A stretch of 64,000 nt of DNA from NCBI RefSeq assembly GCF_030866805.1, contig NZ_CP133019.1, forward strand, positions 868,001 to 932,000, in the 5' to 3' direction. Below the pieces are notes generated by a model, which did not search any database, was not told the origin of the DNA, and saw only the letters and a program-made list of their open reading frames with translations. The position numbers and the translations under genes were made by a program. Origin of the DNA: Microbacterium terrisoli (lineage in GTDB: Bacteria > Actinomycetota > Actinomycetes > Actinomycetales > Microbacteriaceae). Shown one piece after another: positions 1 through 8,612 of this stretch. Each line of letters begins with the position of its first letter. Position 1 is the stretch's first letter.

Positions 1-244
1 CCGCGGCGGCTCCCGTGGTCATGCCCCCCACCTGCACGCCGGCGATGGCGGTGCCCGGTGCGATCAGGATCACCGAGGCGGCGACCACTCCCACCAGTGC
101 GATCGCCAGCGGCGTGCCGATCCAGAGCCCCCAACGCCGATGGCGCTGGGGTGCGGGCGACGGCGCCCAGGCGAACGCCGTCGCGCCCAGACCCTCGGCT
201 GCGCCGTCACCTGAATTCTTGGGTGCGTCATCCTGCACGCACAT
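1..244 (-). CDS. N-terminal fragment of a membrane-anchored protein, possibly a VanW or L,D-transpeptidase-type cell-wall protein
   Basis: This gene runs off the left edge; only about 81 N-terminal codons are present. Reading leftward from an ATG at 244 (GTG at 247 and 238 are in-frame alternatives) gives a short polar, Pro/Ala-rich cytoplasmic stretch ending in basic residues (QRHRRWG), then one hydrophobic segment of about 20 residues, then the extracytoplasmic sequence IAGVQVGGMTTGAAA. A G-V-x-V-G-G-M-T motif just after a transmembrane anchor is typical of the peptidoglycan-binding repeat at the start of VanW-family and L,D-transpeptidase proteins (family knowledge). The catalytic part is outside the window, so the family call is inference. 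The gene is divergent from the ROK regulator at 425. Confidence 0.6.
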   Translation of the reverse strand, partial: MCVQDDAPKNSGDGAAEGLGATAFAWAPSPAPQRHRRWGLWIGTPLAIALVGVVAASVILIAPGTAIAGVQVGGMTTGAAA

Positions 245-388
245 CACCCCCGATTGTGCTTCCCCTGGGCTCTATGGTATTCGAGTTGCCGGGGCGGCCG
301 CACCGGCCGGCGCCTCGGCGGACCCGCGTGTTTCCGCGGATTCCGCATAACATTTTTGTAAACTCGCTACTCAAATTCGGATCGAAGC

Positions 389-417
389 TTGCGCGGGCAG
401 TGTTCGTAAGGTGTACT
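389..417 (+). promoter_or_regulatory. Putative promoter of the ROK repressor gene, possibly leaderless
   Basis: TTGCGC (389-394) and TGTACT (412-417) are separated by 17 bp. A start site about 7 nt after the -10 element would fall at or next to the ATG at 425, which would make the transcript leaderless, a common situation in actinobacteria. Both elements are only partial matches to consensus. Confidence 0.35.
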
Positions 418-424
418 AACAAAC
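406..424 (+). promoter_or_regulatory. Putative ROK-repressor operator, copy 1
   Basis: The 19 bases gtaaggtgtactaacaaac directly precede the ATG at 425. They share gtaa-N-g and ctaacaaac with the sequence at 15637-15655 in front of the hexosaminidase gene. The core GTAA-N6-CTAAC is an imperfect inverted repeat, as expected for an operator. Assignment to the neighbouring ROK protein is inference. Confidence 0.45.
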
Positions 425-1615
425 ATGTCTGCATCGGGAGCGCGGCGCGGCCCTTCCACTGAATCGGCCGCCGCAGAGAAGTCAGCGGTGATGACGCCTG
501 TGCGACACCGGCGTCACGCAGCCAAGGTACTGCCCGAGCACGCGCGCGCACACAACCGCTCGCTCGTGCTGCAGACCCTGTTCCACCGCGGAGCGATGAG
601 CCGTGCCGACCTCTCACGTGCGACGGGTCTGACACGGGTCACGATCTCGGATCTGATCTCTGAGCTCATCGCCGATGGCTTCGTCGCCGAAAAGGGCGTG
701 CGCGAGGTGTCGCGGCCGGGCAAGCCCGCGATTCTCGTCGACCTCGACCACGCGGGCCATCGCATCGTGAGCCTCGATCTTTCCGGAACGTCGTCGTTCA
801 CCGGCGGCATCCTCACCCTCGACGGCCAGATCGTGGTGCGCCGCGAGATCCCGCATCCCGGCGCCGACGGCGATGTGATCGGTGCGATCATCGCGTTCGC
901 TGCCGAACTGGTCGCCGACTCGCACGCGCCCGTCCTGGGCGTGGGCGTGGGCACACCCGGCATCGTCGACGACGCGGGGGTCGTGCTGACCGCGCCGAAC
1001 CTCGGTTTGACCGGGTTCGACCTCGAAGGCGCGCTGCGCGACGAGCTGAAGCTGCCGGTCGTGGTCGCCAACGACGCGAACGCCGCCGTTCTTGCGGAGT
1101 ACACGTTCGGCGACGCCGGCGACGACGTCATCCTCGTCAAGGTCGGTCGCGGTGTCGGCTCGGGCCTGCTCTCCGATGGCCGCCCGATGATCGGCAGTCG
1201 TTTCGCCGCCGGTGAGATCGGCCACGTCACCGTCGCCACCGACGGCGGTCCGCTGTGCTCATGCGGCAAGATCGGATGCCTGGAGGCATGGATCTCGGCC
1301 CCGTCACTGCACGCGCGGCTGGCCGAGGCTCACGACGATGACGCGCGCGCAGGCGTCCTGCGAGACGCGGGGGAGCGCCTGGGCATCGCCCTGGCCCCCG
1401 TGGTCGGCGCGCTCGACCTGTCGGAGGTCGTCCTGTCCGGCCCGGAAGATCTCCTCGACGGCCCGCTGGCAGCGGCAACCGCCGAGACCCTTCGTACCCG
1501 CACCCTCGCCAAAGTCCACGAGGGAATCCGGGTGCGCATGACCGAGCAGGGTCCGGACATCGTCCTGCGCGGTGCGGCGGTCATGGTCCTGTCAGGACAA
1601 CTCGGGGTGTCATAG
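425..1615 (+). CDS. ROK-family transcriptional repressor (NagC/XylR type)
   Basis: The 396-residue protein has an N-terminal winged helix-turn-helix (about residues 44-105, with SRADLSRATGLTRVTISDLI) and a C-terminal ROK domain. The zinc-binding pattern is complete: H267 in GEIGHV, then C278, C280 and C285 in LCSCGKIGCLEAW. The ATP-binding motif DxGGTK of ROK kinases is replaced by LDLSGTSS, so it should be a sugar-sensing regulator, not a kinase. It lies upstream of the amino-sugar uptake genes, which suggests it represses them and is released by a GlcNAc-related ligand (inference). The ATG at 425 abuts the putative operator; an ATG at 491 (residue 23) has a weak GAGAAG ribosome site and removes a low-complexity N-terminus, so either start is possible. 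Confidence 0.88.
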   Translation: MSASGARRGPSTESAAAEKSAVMTPVRHRRHAAKVLPEHARAHNRSLVLQTLFHRGAMSRADLSRATGLTRVTISDLISELIADGFVAEKGVREVSRPGKPAILVDLDHAGHRIVSLDLSGTSSFTGGILTLDGQIVVRREIPHPGADGDVIGAIIAFAAELVADSHAPVLGVGVGTPGIVDDAGVVLTAPNLGLTGFDLEGALRDELKLPVVVANDANAAVLAEYTFGDAGDDVILVKVGRGVGSGLLSDGRPMIGSRFAAGEIGHVTVATDGGPLCSCGKIGCLEAWISAPSLHARLAEAHDDDARAGVLRDAGERLGIALAPVVGALDLSEVVLSGPEDLLDGPLAAATAETLRTRTLAKVHEGIRVRMTEQGPDIVLRGAAVMVLSGQLGVS

Positions 1616-1688
1616 GCGCCTCACACAATCCCCCCCCGGATAGGCCACCCGGTCTGTCCACACCACGAAGGCAACAAGGAGAGACAGA

Positions 1689-3020
1689 ATGCGCACATCA
1701 CGCATTGTTGCGATCGGCGCCGTCGGCATCGCAGCCGCGCTCGCGCTGAGCGCGTGCTCGAGCGCCGGCAACACCGGTGGCGACACCGGCGGCGAGAACA
1801 ACAACGGCCAGATCGGCAAGGTCGACGGCAGCGGCCGCACCCTGACGGTGTGGGCGATGACCGGCGACCTTTCGGATGCCACACTTGCCGCCATCAACAA
1901 GGAGTTCGAGTCCGAGACCGGCGCCAAGGTGAAGGTCGAGACCCAGCAGTGGCAGGACATCGCGACCAAGATCACGACGGCCCTGGCCACCGACACCCCG
2001 CCCGACGTCGTGGACATCGGCAACACGCAGGTCTCCACGTTCGCCTCCAGCGGCGGCCTGGCCGACCTGACCTCGTACAAGGACGCACTCGCCCAGGGAC
2101 AGACCTGGCTCGACGGCCTGGCCAACCCCGCCACCATCGACGGCAAGCTCTACGGCGTCCCCTCGTTCGGCGCCACCCGCACCGTCATCTACAACAAGAC
2201 GATGTGGGCGGCTGCGGGCGTGACCGCTGCGCCGACGACATACGACGAACTGAAGGCGGCCCTCGACAAGGTCAAGGCGAAGAACACGGCCTCCGACTTC
2301 TCGTCGTTCTACCTGCCCGGCCAGTACTGGTATGCGGGCATGCAGTGGATCTGGGACGCCGGCGGGGACATCGCCGCCCAGCAGGACGGCACGTGGGTCG
2401 CCGGCTTCTCTGACGCGAAGGCGCAGCAGGGGCTCACCGACTGGAAGAGCTTCCAGAACACCTACTCGTCGAAGGCCAGCCAGACGCTGAACACCGACAA
2501 GCCCGACCAGGACCAGGTGTTCGCGGACGGCAAGTCCAGCGCGATCATCGGCAACAACTGGGAGATCGGCGCGATCGAGAAGGCCAACCCGAAGATCACC
2601 GACGCCGACCTGGGCACGTTCGCGATGCCGGGCGTCTCGGGCAGCACGCAGCCGGTGATGCTCGCCGGTTCGGTCTGGGGAATCGCTCAGAAGAGCAAGA
2701 ACCAGGACCTCGCCCGCGTGTGGACGAAGATCGCAGCCGGCCCCGACATCCAGAACACCAACGTGGTCAAGGACGGCTGGATCCCCAACAGCGTCGAGGG
2801 GTCGAAGAAGGCCGTCGACGGAGGCACGCTCACCGACCTGCAGAAGGCGTTCTTCCAGGCGGCGCAGAACTCGAAGGCGACCCCGCCGTCGGGCAACTGG
2901 GCGCAGCTGGAGGACCCGGGTATGAAGCAGTTCTTCCAGACCGTGGCCTCGGGCACGAAGTCGCCCGCAGACGCGGCCAAGGCGTGGGATGACACGGTCA
3001 ACTCCACGCTGAACCAGTAA
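1689..3020 (+). CDS. Lipoprotein substrate-binding protein of a sugar ABC importer
   Basis: This 443-residue family-1 extracellular solute-binding protein starts with a lipoprotein signal peptide: basic MRTSR, a hydrophobic run and lipobox LSAC with C23 as the lipidated residue. A Gly/Asn-rich linker follows, then the ligand-binding region (VWAMTGD..., DTPPDVVDIGNTQ, PSFGATRTVIYNK). AAGGAG lies 8 nt before the ATG. Two permease genes follow, and kinase, nagB, nagA and hexosaminidase genes are nearby, so the ligand is probably N-acetylglucosamine or chitobiose, comparable to DasA or NgcE of Streptomyces. The ligand is inferred from context; family membership alone would fit many oligosaccharides. 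Confidence 0.88.
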   Translation: MRTSRIVAIGAVGIAAALALSACSSAGNTGGDTGGENNNGQIGKVDGSGRTLTVWAMTGDLSDATLAAINKEFESETGAKVKVETQQWQDIATKITTALATDTPPDVVDIGNTQVSTFASSGGLADLTSYKDALAQGQTWLDGLANPATIDGKLYGVPSFGATRTVIYNKTMWAAAGVTAAPTTYDELKAALDKVKAKNTASDFSSFYLPGQYWYAGMQWIWDAGGDIAAQQDGTWVAGFSDAKAQQGLTDWKSFQNTYSSKASQTLNTDKPDQDQVFADGKSSAIIGNNWEIGAIEKANPKITDADLGTFAMPGVSGSTQPVMLAGSVWGIAQKSKNQDLARVWTKIAAGPDIQNTNVVKDGWIPNSVEGSKKAVDGGTLTDLQKAFFQAAQNSKATPPSGNWAQLEDPGMKQFFQTVASGTKSPADAAKAWDDTVNSTLNQ

Positions 3021-3048
3021 TCCCTGCCCCTCCCGACGAAGAGAACGT

Positions 3049-4029
3049 ATGAGCACCTCCACTGCGGCAGTCGTCGCAGGTGAGGGTGTGGCCGCCGCCC
3101 CCCGTGGGCGGCGGCCACGGCCCCCTCGCCATTTCAGCAGGCAGGCCCGCTTCGCCCCCCTGTGGCTGCTGTCTCCCGCCGGGATCGTGATCCTGGCGCT
3201 GATCGTCGCGCCCATCGTCTTCCTGGTCTACACATCGTTCACCGATTACAACCAGCGCACGCTGTTCACCGGTGAGTACCACGGCGTCGGCTTTCAGCAG
3301 TACGTCGACATCTTCACCGACCAGCAGTTCTGGTCCTCCACGATCCTCACCCTCGGGTTCACTGCGGCGCTGGTCGTCGGGAGCCTCGTGATCGGCCTCG
3401 GCGTCGCGCAGCTGATGGTCCAGGTCGGACCCGTGATGCGCTACGTCGTCACGATCGTGCTGATCTTCGCCTGGGGCATGCCCAACGTCGCCTCGGCGCA
3501 GGTGTGGAACTGGCTGTTCCAGCCCGGCTACGGCGTCGTGAACTGGATGATCACGCAACTCGGGGTCTTCGGCGATCAGACGAGTCTGTCGTGGACGAAC
3601 AACACGTGGCTGGGCCTGTTCAACATCTGGATGCTGGTGGTCTGGCAGGCAGTGCCCTTCATCGCGCTGACCACCTATGCGGCCCAGACGCAGATCGACA
3701 CCGCGCTGGTGGAAGCGGCTCGCATCGACGGCGCCGGCGAATGGCGCATCTACTTCTCGGTCGTGCTCAACTACCTCAAGCCCACCCTGCTGCTGATCGC
3801 CGTGCTGTCGATCATCTGGGACTTCAACGTGTTCAACCAGATCTGGCTGACCACGCAGGGCGGACCGAACAACACCACCGCCACGCTCGGCATCTGGAGC
3901 TACCTCACCGCCTTCAACGCCTTCAGGATCGGCACCGGATCGGCGATCGCCGTGGTCACCACCTTCATGCTCATGATCATCAGCGGCTTCTACATCCGCT
4001 CCCTGCTGCGATCGGGAGAAGACCTGTGA
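3049..4029 (+). CDS. Sugar ABC transporter permease (MalF/UgpA type)
   Basis: This 326-residue inner-membrane permease has a basic, Pro-rich N-terminus and six hydrophobic segments. The first is near residues 42-62 (PLWLLSPAGIVILALIVAPI). The cytoplasmic EAA loop that docks to the ATPase is recognisable at VEAARIDGAGEWRIYF. It starts 28 bp after the binding-protein gene and its stop overlaps the next permease by GTGA, so the genes are cotranscribed. Together with the second permease it forms the channel for the amino-sugar importer. No ATP-binding subunit is encoded in this operon, which fits actinobacterial systems that share a general ATPase such as MsiK (family knowledge). Confidence 0.9.
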   Translation: MSTSTAAVVAGEGVAAAPRGRRPRPPRHFSRQARFAPLWLLSPAGIVILALIVAPIVFLVYTSFTDYNQRTLFTGEYHGVGFQQYVDIFTDQQFWSSTILTLGFTAALVVGSLVIGLGVAQLMVQVGPVMRYVVTIVLIFAWGMPNVASAQVWNWLFQPGYGVVNWMITQLGVFGDQTSLSWTNNTWLGLFNIWMLVVWQAVPFIALTTYAAQTQIDTALVEAARIDGAGEWRIYFSVVLNYLKPTLLLIAVLSIIWDFNVFNQIWLTTQGGPNNTTATLGIWSYLTAFNAFRIGTGSAIAVVTTFMLMIISGFYIRSLLRSGEDL

Positions 4030-4922
4030 GCGCCACCGTCACCGAGACCGAGTCCGTCACGACGAAAGCCGTGCGCGGCTCGCGGCCGCGCCGCAAGCGC
4101 CGCCGCTACCCCATCTGGTCGACGATCATCGCATTCGTGTTCAGTGTGATCTGGATCTTCCCGGTCTACTGGATGACGATCACGGCGTTCAAGCCGCGCT
4201 CCGAGGTCATGACCCCGGTGCCGCAGTTCTGGCCGCACACGCCGACGATTCAGAACTTCATCACGGCCGTCACCAAGACCACGTTCCTGCTGAACCTGCG
4301 CAACAGCGTGATCGTCGTGTTCACGGCGATCATCTTCGCCCTGCTCATCGCGCTGTTCGCATCGGCGGCACTGAGCCGGTTCCGCTTCCGCGGACGACGC
4401 ACGATCATGGTGCTGATCCTCGCGGTGCAGATGCTGCCGGGGGCGGCCCTGCTGATCCCGCAGTTCCTGATCTTCAACGACCTGGGCCTGCTCAACAAGT
4501 ACATCGGGCTGATCCTCGCCTACATCGCGGCGGTGCTCCCGTTCTCGATCTGGTCGCTTCGCGGGTTCTTCATCATGATCCCGGTCGAAGTCGAAGAGGC
4601 AGCCATGGTCGACGGGGCGGGCACGTGGTCGATCCTGTGGCGCATCCTGTTCCCGCTCGTCATCCCCGGTCTCATCTCCACCAGCATCTTCGGATTCATC
4701 ACCGCCTGGAACGAGTACATCCTCGCGTTCACCTTCATGAAGGACACGAGCATGTACACGCTGCCGATCTGGCTGGCCTCGTTCGCGGTGCCCAATCAGC
4801 CGGTGGACTACGGCGGTCAGATGGCGGCGTCGGTGCTGTTCTCACTGCCGGTGGTCATCGTGTTCCTCATCATCCAGCGTCATCTCGTGACCGGCATGTC
4901 CGCGGGGGCGGTCAAGGGCTGA
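4026..4922 (+). CDS. Sugar ABC transporter permease (MalG/UgpE type)
   Basis: The GTG start at 4026 overlaps the stop codon of the preceding permease (GTGA), indicating translational coupling. The 298-residue protein has an Arg/Lys-rich N-terminus (SRPRRKRRR) and six hydrophobic segments. Its conserved EAA loop reads VEEAAMVDGAGTWSILWR, followed by ILFPLVIPG, the canonical EAA-G-I-LP arrangement. The second half shows the MalG-like TAWNEYILAF. It pairs with the upstream permease to form the membrane channel of the importer. The nearest downstream gene is a sugar kinase, which would phosphorylate the incoming sugar. Confidence 0.9.
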   Translation: MSATVTETESVTTKAVRGSRPRRKRRRYPIWSTIIAFVFSVIWIFPVYWMTITAFKPRSEVMTPVPQFWPHTPTIQNFITAVTKTTFLLNLRNSVIVVFTAIIFALLIALFASAALSRFRFRGRRTIMVLILAVQMLPGAALLIPQFLIFNDLGLLNKYIGLILAYIAAVLPFSIWSLRGFFIMIPVEVEEAAMVDGAGTWSILWRILFPLVIPGLISTSIFGFITAWNEYILAFTFMKDTSMYTLPIWLASFAVPNQPVDYGGQMAASVLFSLPVVIVFLIIQRHLVTGMSAGAVKG

Positions 4923-4943
4923 TGCGCACGAGTGCACGAGCCG

Positions 4944-4958
4944 CCTCCTGCAGGGAGG
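4944..4958 (+). promoter_or_regulatory. Hairpin covering the ribosome binding site of the ROK kinase gene
   Basis: CCTCC (4944-4948) and GGAGG (4954-4958) form a five-base-pair stem with a TGCAG loop. The right arm is the Shine-Dalgarno sequence for the ATG at 4966. Folding would hide it, so translation of the kinase may depend on ribosomes arriving from the upstream permease, which ends 43 bp earlier. Confidence 0.45.
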
Positions 4959-4965
4959 ACGGCCG

Positions 4966-5934
4966 ATGAGAGTGGGGTTGGACGTCGGCGGCACCAAGAC
5001 GGATGCCGTTGCGGTGGATGCGGCCGGCCACATCGCCGGGCGGGTGCGCCTGGCCACAGGCTGGGGTCCGGACGGCGTGGCACAGACGGTGCTGGACGCC
5101 GTGGCGGCACTGAGGCGCGCGCACATCGGCGAGGCCGCAGTGGCCTCGGTCGGTGTAGGCATGCCGGGACAGGTCGGGCCGGGCACGACCCGGGTCATGC
5201 ACGCGGTGAACCTGGGCGTCGCCGACCTCGACCTCGCCGCCGCCGTGAGCGCGCGGCTGGGGGCGCCCGTCGGCGTCGAGAACGACGTGAAGGCCGCCGC
5301 GATCGGCGCGTACGCGCTGCGCGCGGGTCGCTCCGAGACGATGGCCTACCTCAATCTCGGCACCGGGATCGCCGCCGGCATCGTGCGCGACGGGCGGCTG
5401 TGGCGGGGAGCGCACGGCACCGCCGGCGAGGTCGGCCACATCTCGGTCGACCCGCAGGGGCCCCGATGCCGCTGCGGACAGCTCGGCTGCATCGAGGCTC
5501 TCTCGGGCGGCGCGTCCATCGCGAAGCGGTGGGGGCGGCCTGCGCCACTGCCGGTGCTGGACATGCTGGATGCCGCTGATGCCGGCAATGCGGATGCGCA
5601 GCGGCTGCGCGCGGGGCTTGTGGAGGGCGTGGCGGCGGCCGTCCGCATTCTCGTGCTCACCTGCGATGTCGACGTCGTCGTGCTCGGCGGCGGACTGACC
5701 GCCCTCGGCGATAGGCTCCTTTCGGGAGTGGTCCGGCAATTGGCCGCCAGTGCCGAAGCCTCGGCATTCATGCGATCGCTCGCGCTCGCCGACCGCGTCG
5801 AGCTGCTGCCTCGCGGGTCTGCGGCGGCTGCGTTCGGCGCCGCGCTGGTGGGAGCAGCGCGCGCGGAGCAGGGCCCGGACGGGGCGGCCGGAATCACCGC
5901 CCACGACACGAAGGAGACAGTTGCCCATGGCTGA
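4966..5934 (+). CDS. ROK-family sugar kinase, probably N-acetylglucosamine kinase
   Basis: The 322-residue protein carries the ATP phosphate motif DVGGTKTD at residues 6-13 and the catalytic aspartate D107 in GVENDVKAAA. It also has a ROK zinc site: H158 in GEVGHIS, and C168, C170 and C175 in CRCGQLGCIEAL. It therefore belongs to the glucokinase/NagK/NanK group and lacks the DNA-binding domain of the regulator at 425. Its stop overlaps nagB by 8 bp. The intracellular hexosaminidase, nagA and nagB are nearby, so the likely reaction is GlcNAc + ATP to GlcNAc-6-phosphate. Glucose or mannosamine kinase activity cannot be excluded from sequence alone. Confidence 0.82.
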   Translation: MRVGLDVGGTKTDAVAVDAAGHIAGRVRLATGWGPDGVAQTVLDAVAALRRAHIGEAAVASVGVGMPGQVGPGTTRVMHAVNLGVADLDLAAAVSARLGAPVGVENDVKAAAIGAYALRAGRSETMAYLNLGTGIAAGIVRDGRLWRGAHGTAGEVGHISVDPQGPRCRCGQLGCIEALSGGASIAKRWGRPAPLPVLDMLDAADAGNADAQRLRAGLVEGVAAAVRILVLTCDVDVVVLGGGLTALGDRLLSGVVRQLAASAEASAFMRSLALADRVELLPRGSAAAAFGAALVGAARAEQGPDGAAGITAHDTKETVAHG

Positions 5935-6706
5935 GGTCATCATCGTCGCCGATGCGAAGGCGGCCGGAGCACTGGTCGCCGACGAGATCGTCGGGCTCAT
6001 CCGGCACGATCCTGACGTCGTGCTGGGCCTTGCCACCGGGTCGACCCCGGTGCCGGTCTACGAGGCGCTGCCCGAACGTCTGCGCGGCGTGGACGTTTCG
6101 CGTGTGCGCGGTTTCGCGCTCGACGAGTATGTCGGCATCGACCCGGCACACCCCGAGAGCTATCGCAACGTCATCCGCCGCGAGGTCATCGAGCCGCTGG
6201 GGCTGGACCCTGAGCGCATCCACGTGCCCAACGGCGCGATCTCCACGATCGAGCACGCCGGTGAGGACTACGAACGGGCCATCGCCGCCGCCGGCGGCGT
6301 CGAACTGCAGATCCTCGGAATCGGCACCGACGGGCACATCGGCTTCAACGAGCCGGGGTCATCGTTCGCGTCATCCACCCGGGTCAAGACACTGACCGCG
6401 CAGACCCGGCAGGACAACGCGCGCTTCTTCGATTCAATCGATCAGGTGCCGATGCACTGCATCACACAGGGTCTCGGAACGATCCTGCGTGCGCGTCACC
6501 TCGTGCTGCTCGCCTTCGGCGAAGGCAAGGCCGAGGCCGTCGCGGGCGCCGTCGAGGGACCGGTCACGGCATCCCTTCCGGGATCGGCGATCCAGCTGCA
6601 CCCGCGGGTGAGCGTCGTCGTCGACGAAGCGGCGGCATCCCGTCTGCAGCACGCGGACTACTACCGGTACACCTACGACAACAAGCCCGCCTGGCAGGGC
6701 CTGTAA
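5927..6706 (+). CDS. nagB: Glucosamine-6-phosphate deaminase
   Basis: This 259-residue cytosolic enzyme converts glucosamine-6-phosphate to fructose-6-phosphate and ammonia. The family motifs are intact: LATGSTP near the N-terminus for the phosphate, LDEYVG with catalytic D66, and GIGTDGHIGFNEPGSSF with H137. The length matches E. coli NagB (266 aa). The ATG at 5927 has AAGGAGA (5911-5917) at proper spacing and overlaps the kinase stop, so translation is coupled. It completes the route from GlcNAc-6-phosphate to glycolysis together with nagA at 12897-14048, which is separated from it by several unrelated genes. Confidence 0.95.
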   Translation: MAEVIIVADAKAAGALVADEIVGLIRHDPDVVLGLATGSTPVPVYEALPERLRGVDVSRVRGFALDEYVGIDPAHPESYRNVIRREVIEPLGLDPERIHVPNGAISTIEHAGEDYERAIAAAGGVELQILGIGTDGHIGFNEPGSSFASSTRVKTLTAQTRQDNARFFDSIDQVPMHCITQGLGTILRARHLVLLAFGEGKAEAVAGAVEGPVTASLPGSAIQLHPRVSVVVDEAAASRLQHADYYRYTYDNKPAWQGL

Positions 6707-6736
6707 GCCACCCGGCGAAGGCCCGGATGGCGGCTG

Positions 6737-8128
6737 TCAGCCCGCGAACACCTTGCCGGGGTTGAGAATGCCCCGCGGGTCGAACACGGCTTTGACGTCG
6801 CGCTGCAGACGCCACTGGTCCTCGCCGAGCTCGTCGGCCAGCCACCGGCTCTTGAGGATGCCGATGCCGTGCTCGCCGGTCAGCGTGCCGCCCAGGCGCA
6901 GCGCAGAGCGGAACAGATCGTCCGCGGCGGCCCAGATCTGGGCCGGTACGTCGGGGCCCTCGAAGATGAAGTTCGGATGCAGGTTGCCGTCGCCGGCGTG
7001 GGCGACGACCGGGATCGTCACCGCGTGCTCGCGCTCGACCCGGGCCACCTCGTCGAACATCTCGGCGAGGCGGCTGCGCGGCACTGCGACGTCTTCGATG
7101 AGGGTCGTGCCCAGCGTCTCCATCGCGGGGTGCATCGAGCGGCGGATGGCCAGCAATCGCTCACCCTCGGCGCGGTCGCCCGAGGCGACGACGTCGCCGC
7201 CTGCCTGGCGCAGCACGCGCTCGATCGCCGCAGCCTCGTCGGCGGCGGCCGGGCCGTCGGTCTGCACGGTCAGGTGAGCGGCGCCCGGCTCGGGCGCGGG
7301 CAGGTGCAGCAGGCGATGAGTGGCGGCCAGGCTCGTGGCATCCATCAACTCCATGATCGAGGGCTGGAGGCCGGCGGCGGTGACGGCCGCCGATGCCGCT
7401 GCTGCCGCGTGCACGTCCGGGAAGGTGGCAGCCAGGGTGTGCACGGCGCCGGGCACGATGCGTCGCAGCTTCAGGGTCGCCCCGACGATGACCCCCAGCA
7501 CGCCCTCGGACCCGATGAAAAGGCTCGTGAGGTCCAGACCCGTGACGCCTTTGACGCTGCGATGGCCCAGGTGCAGGAGCCGCCCGTCGGCGAGGACCAC
7601 GTCCAGGCCCAGCACTGCGTCGCGGACGACGCCGTACTTCGCGCACAGCAGGCCGCCGGCGCCGGTGGCGATGTTGCCGCCGACGGTGGAGATCGCGCGG
7701 CTGGCAGGGTCGGGTGCCCACCACACTCCGTGCGGGGCGAGCGCCTCGTTGAGGTCAGCGTTGATGATCCCCGGCTCGACGACGGCCAGCAGGTCGTCGG
7801 CGCGCACCTCGAGCAGGCGGTCCATCGCGCGCACCGACAGCGCGATCTCGCCTGTGCCGGTGTTCGCACCGCCGGCCAGTCCCGTGCCGGCGCCGCGGGG
7901 AACGACCGGGGTGCCGGTCTCGGTCGCGATGCGCAGCGTCGCCTGGACATCGGCGATGGATGCCGCGTGCACGACAGCGATCGGAGTGCCCGGCGCCGCG
8001 TGCCCGGACTTGTCGGCGCGGGCCGCGCTCAGCGCTTCGGGCGACGTGTCGAGGCGGCCGCCCAGGGCTGCGCGCAGCGCTGTGAGAACCTCAGAGTGCA
8101 CGTCGGTGTGCGCGCCGGATGCGGTCAT
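6737..8128 (-). CDS. FAD-linked oxidase of the glycolate oxidase (GlcD) / D-lactate dehydrogenase group
   Basis: This 463-residue flavoprotein oxidises a 2-hydroxy acid. The N-terminal FAD-binding PCMH domain shows PRGAGTGLAGGAN and STVGGNIATGAGGL. The C-terminal FAD oxidase domain has VVAHAGDGNLHPNFIF (His-containing metal/substrate motif) and the family ending GTLTGEHGIGILK...FDPRGILNPGKVF. The ATG at 8128 overlaps the upstream stop (ATGA); no extension is needed. Glycolate, D-lactate or D-2-hydroxyglutarate are all possible substrates, and there is no GlcE/GlcF partner nearby to decide. It converges with nagB, with a 30-bp gap holding only a weak hairpin. Confidence 0.88.
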   Translation of the reverse strand: MTASGAHTDVHSEVLTALRAALGGRLDTSPEALSAARADKSGHAAPGTPIAVVHAASIADVQATLRIATETGTPVVPRGAGTGLAGGANTGTGEIALSVRAMDRLLEVRADDLLAVVEPGIINADLNEALAPHGVWWAPDPASRAISTVGGNIATGAGGLLCAKYGVVRDAVLGLDVVLADGRLLHLGHRSVKGVTGLDLTSLFIGSEGVLGVIVGATLKLRRIVPGAVHTLAATFPDVHAAAAASAAVTAAGLQPSIMELMDATSLAATHRLLHLPAPEPGAAHLTVQTDGPAAADEAAAIERVLRQAGGDVVASGDRAEGERLLAIRRSMHPAMETLGTTLIEDVAVPRSRLAEMFDEVARVEREHAVTIPVVAHAGDGNLHPNFIFEGPDVPAQIWAAADDLFRSALRLGGTLTGEHGIGILKSRWLADELGEDQWRLQRDVKAVFDPRGILNPGKVFAG

Positions 8129-8553
8129 GCGAACCGGCGGCGCCCCGCGATCACGCCCGCCGTCACCGCGATGACGGCGAAGACCAGTCCGACCCACGGC
8201 TGCCCCATGCTCCACCAGGCCACAGTCGCGGCGGCAAACACCAGCAGCTCGATCACGGCTCGGATGAACGGGTGCACGCGCAGGACCGCACGCGGCGAGA
8301 CGAACAGCGCCCACAAGAGGATCGCCACGATCGGCAGGCCGAGGCCCATGCCGATGTTCCACGGGAACGGCCACCCCGCGAAGCCCCAGAACGCCAGTGT
8401 GAAGAAGGCGAACAGCTCGCAGGCGAAGGCAACCAGGTCGACGGCGGCCAGCGGCTGCCGCACACCGGCGGGCAGGTCACCGGCACTGGTCGGTGTGCTC
8501 GTGGCCGGCTGTGCGGCCGCGCCGGAAGGCGCGGCGTGGTCGGGGGAGGACAT
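8125..8553 (-). CDS. YrdB-family (DUF2568) membrane protein
   Basis: The 142-residue protein has a 30-residue polar Ala/Pro/Thr N-terminus, then four hydrophobic segments: VDLVAFACELFAFFTLAFWG, IGMGLGLPIVAILLWALFV, AVIELLVFAAATVAWWS and WVGLVFAVIAVTAGVIAG. The central pattern ELxAFFxLAFWG with W(A)LFVSPRA matches the small YrdB/DUF2568 family, whose function is unknown. It is translationally coupled to the downstream FAD-linked oxidase (ATGA overlap), so the two are probably in one transcript. No function can be assigned. Confidence 0.75.
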   Translation of the reverse strand: MSSPDHAAPSGAAAQPATSTPTSAGDLPAGVRQPLAAVDLVAFACELFAFFTLAFWGFAGWPFPWNIGMGLGLPIVAILLWALFVSPRAVLRVHPFIRAVIELLVFAAATVAWWSMGQPWVGLVFAVIAVTAGVIAGRRRFA

Positions 8554-8612
8554 GCCTCCAGTCTACGCGGGCGTCCCGGAGCCCGCTGCGGCCGCTGCGA
8601 CCGGAGCAGGTG

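Noticed and set aside
1698..3215. Long open frame on the minus strand opposite the sugar-binding protein
   Set aside because: It is an Arg/Val/Gly/Asp-rich shadow of high-GC codon structure with no ribosome site or recognisable fold, fully overlapping a clear lipoprotein gene.
6707..6736. Terminator between nagB and the FAD-linked oxidase
   Set aside because: Only short CCGG and AGCC/GGCT pairings are possible, without a T-run; too weak to annotate.
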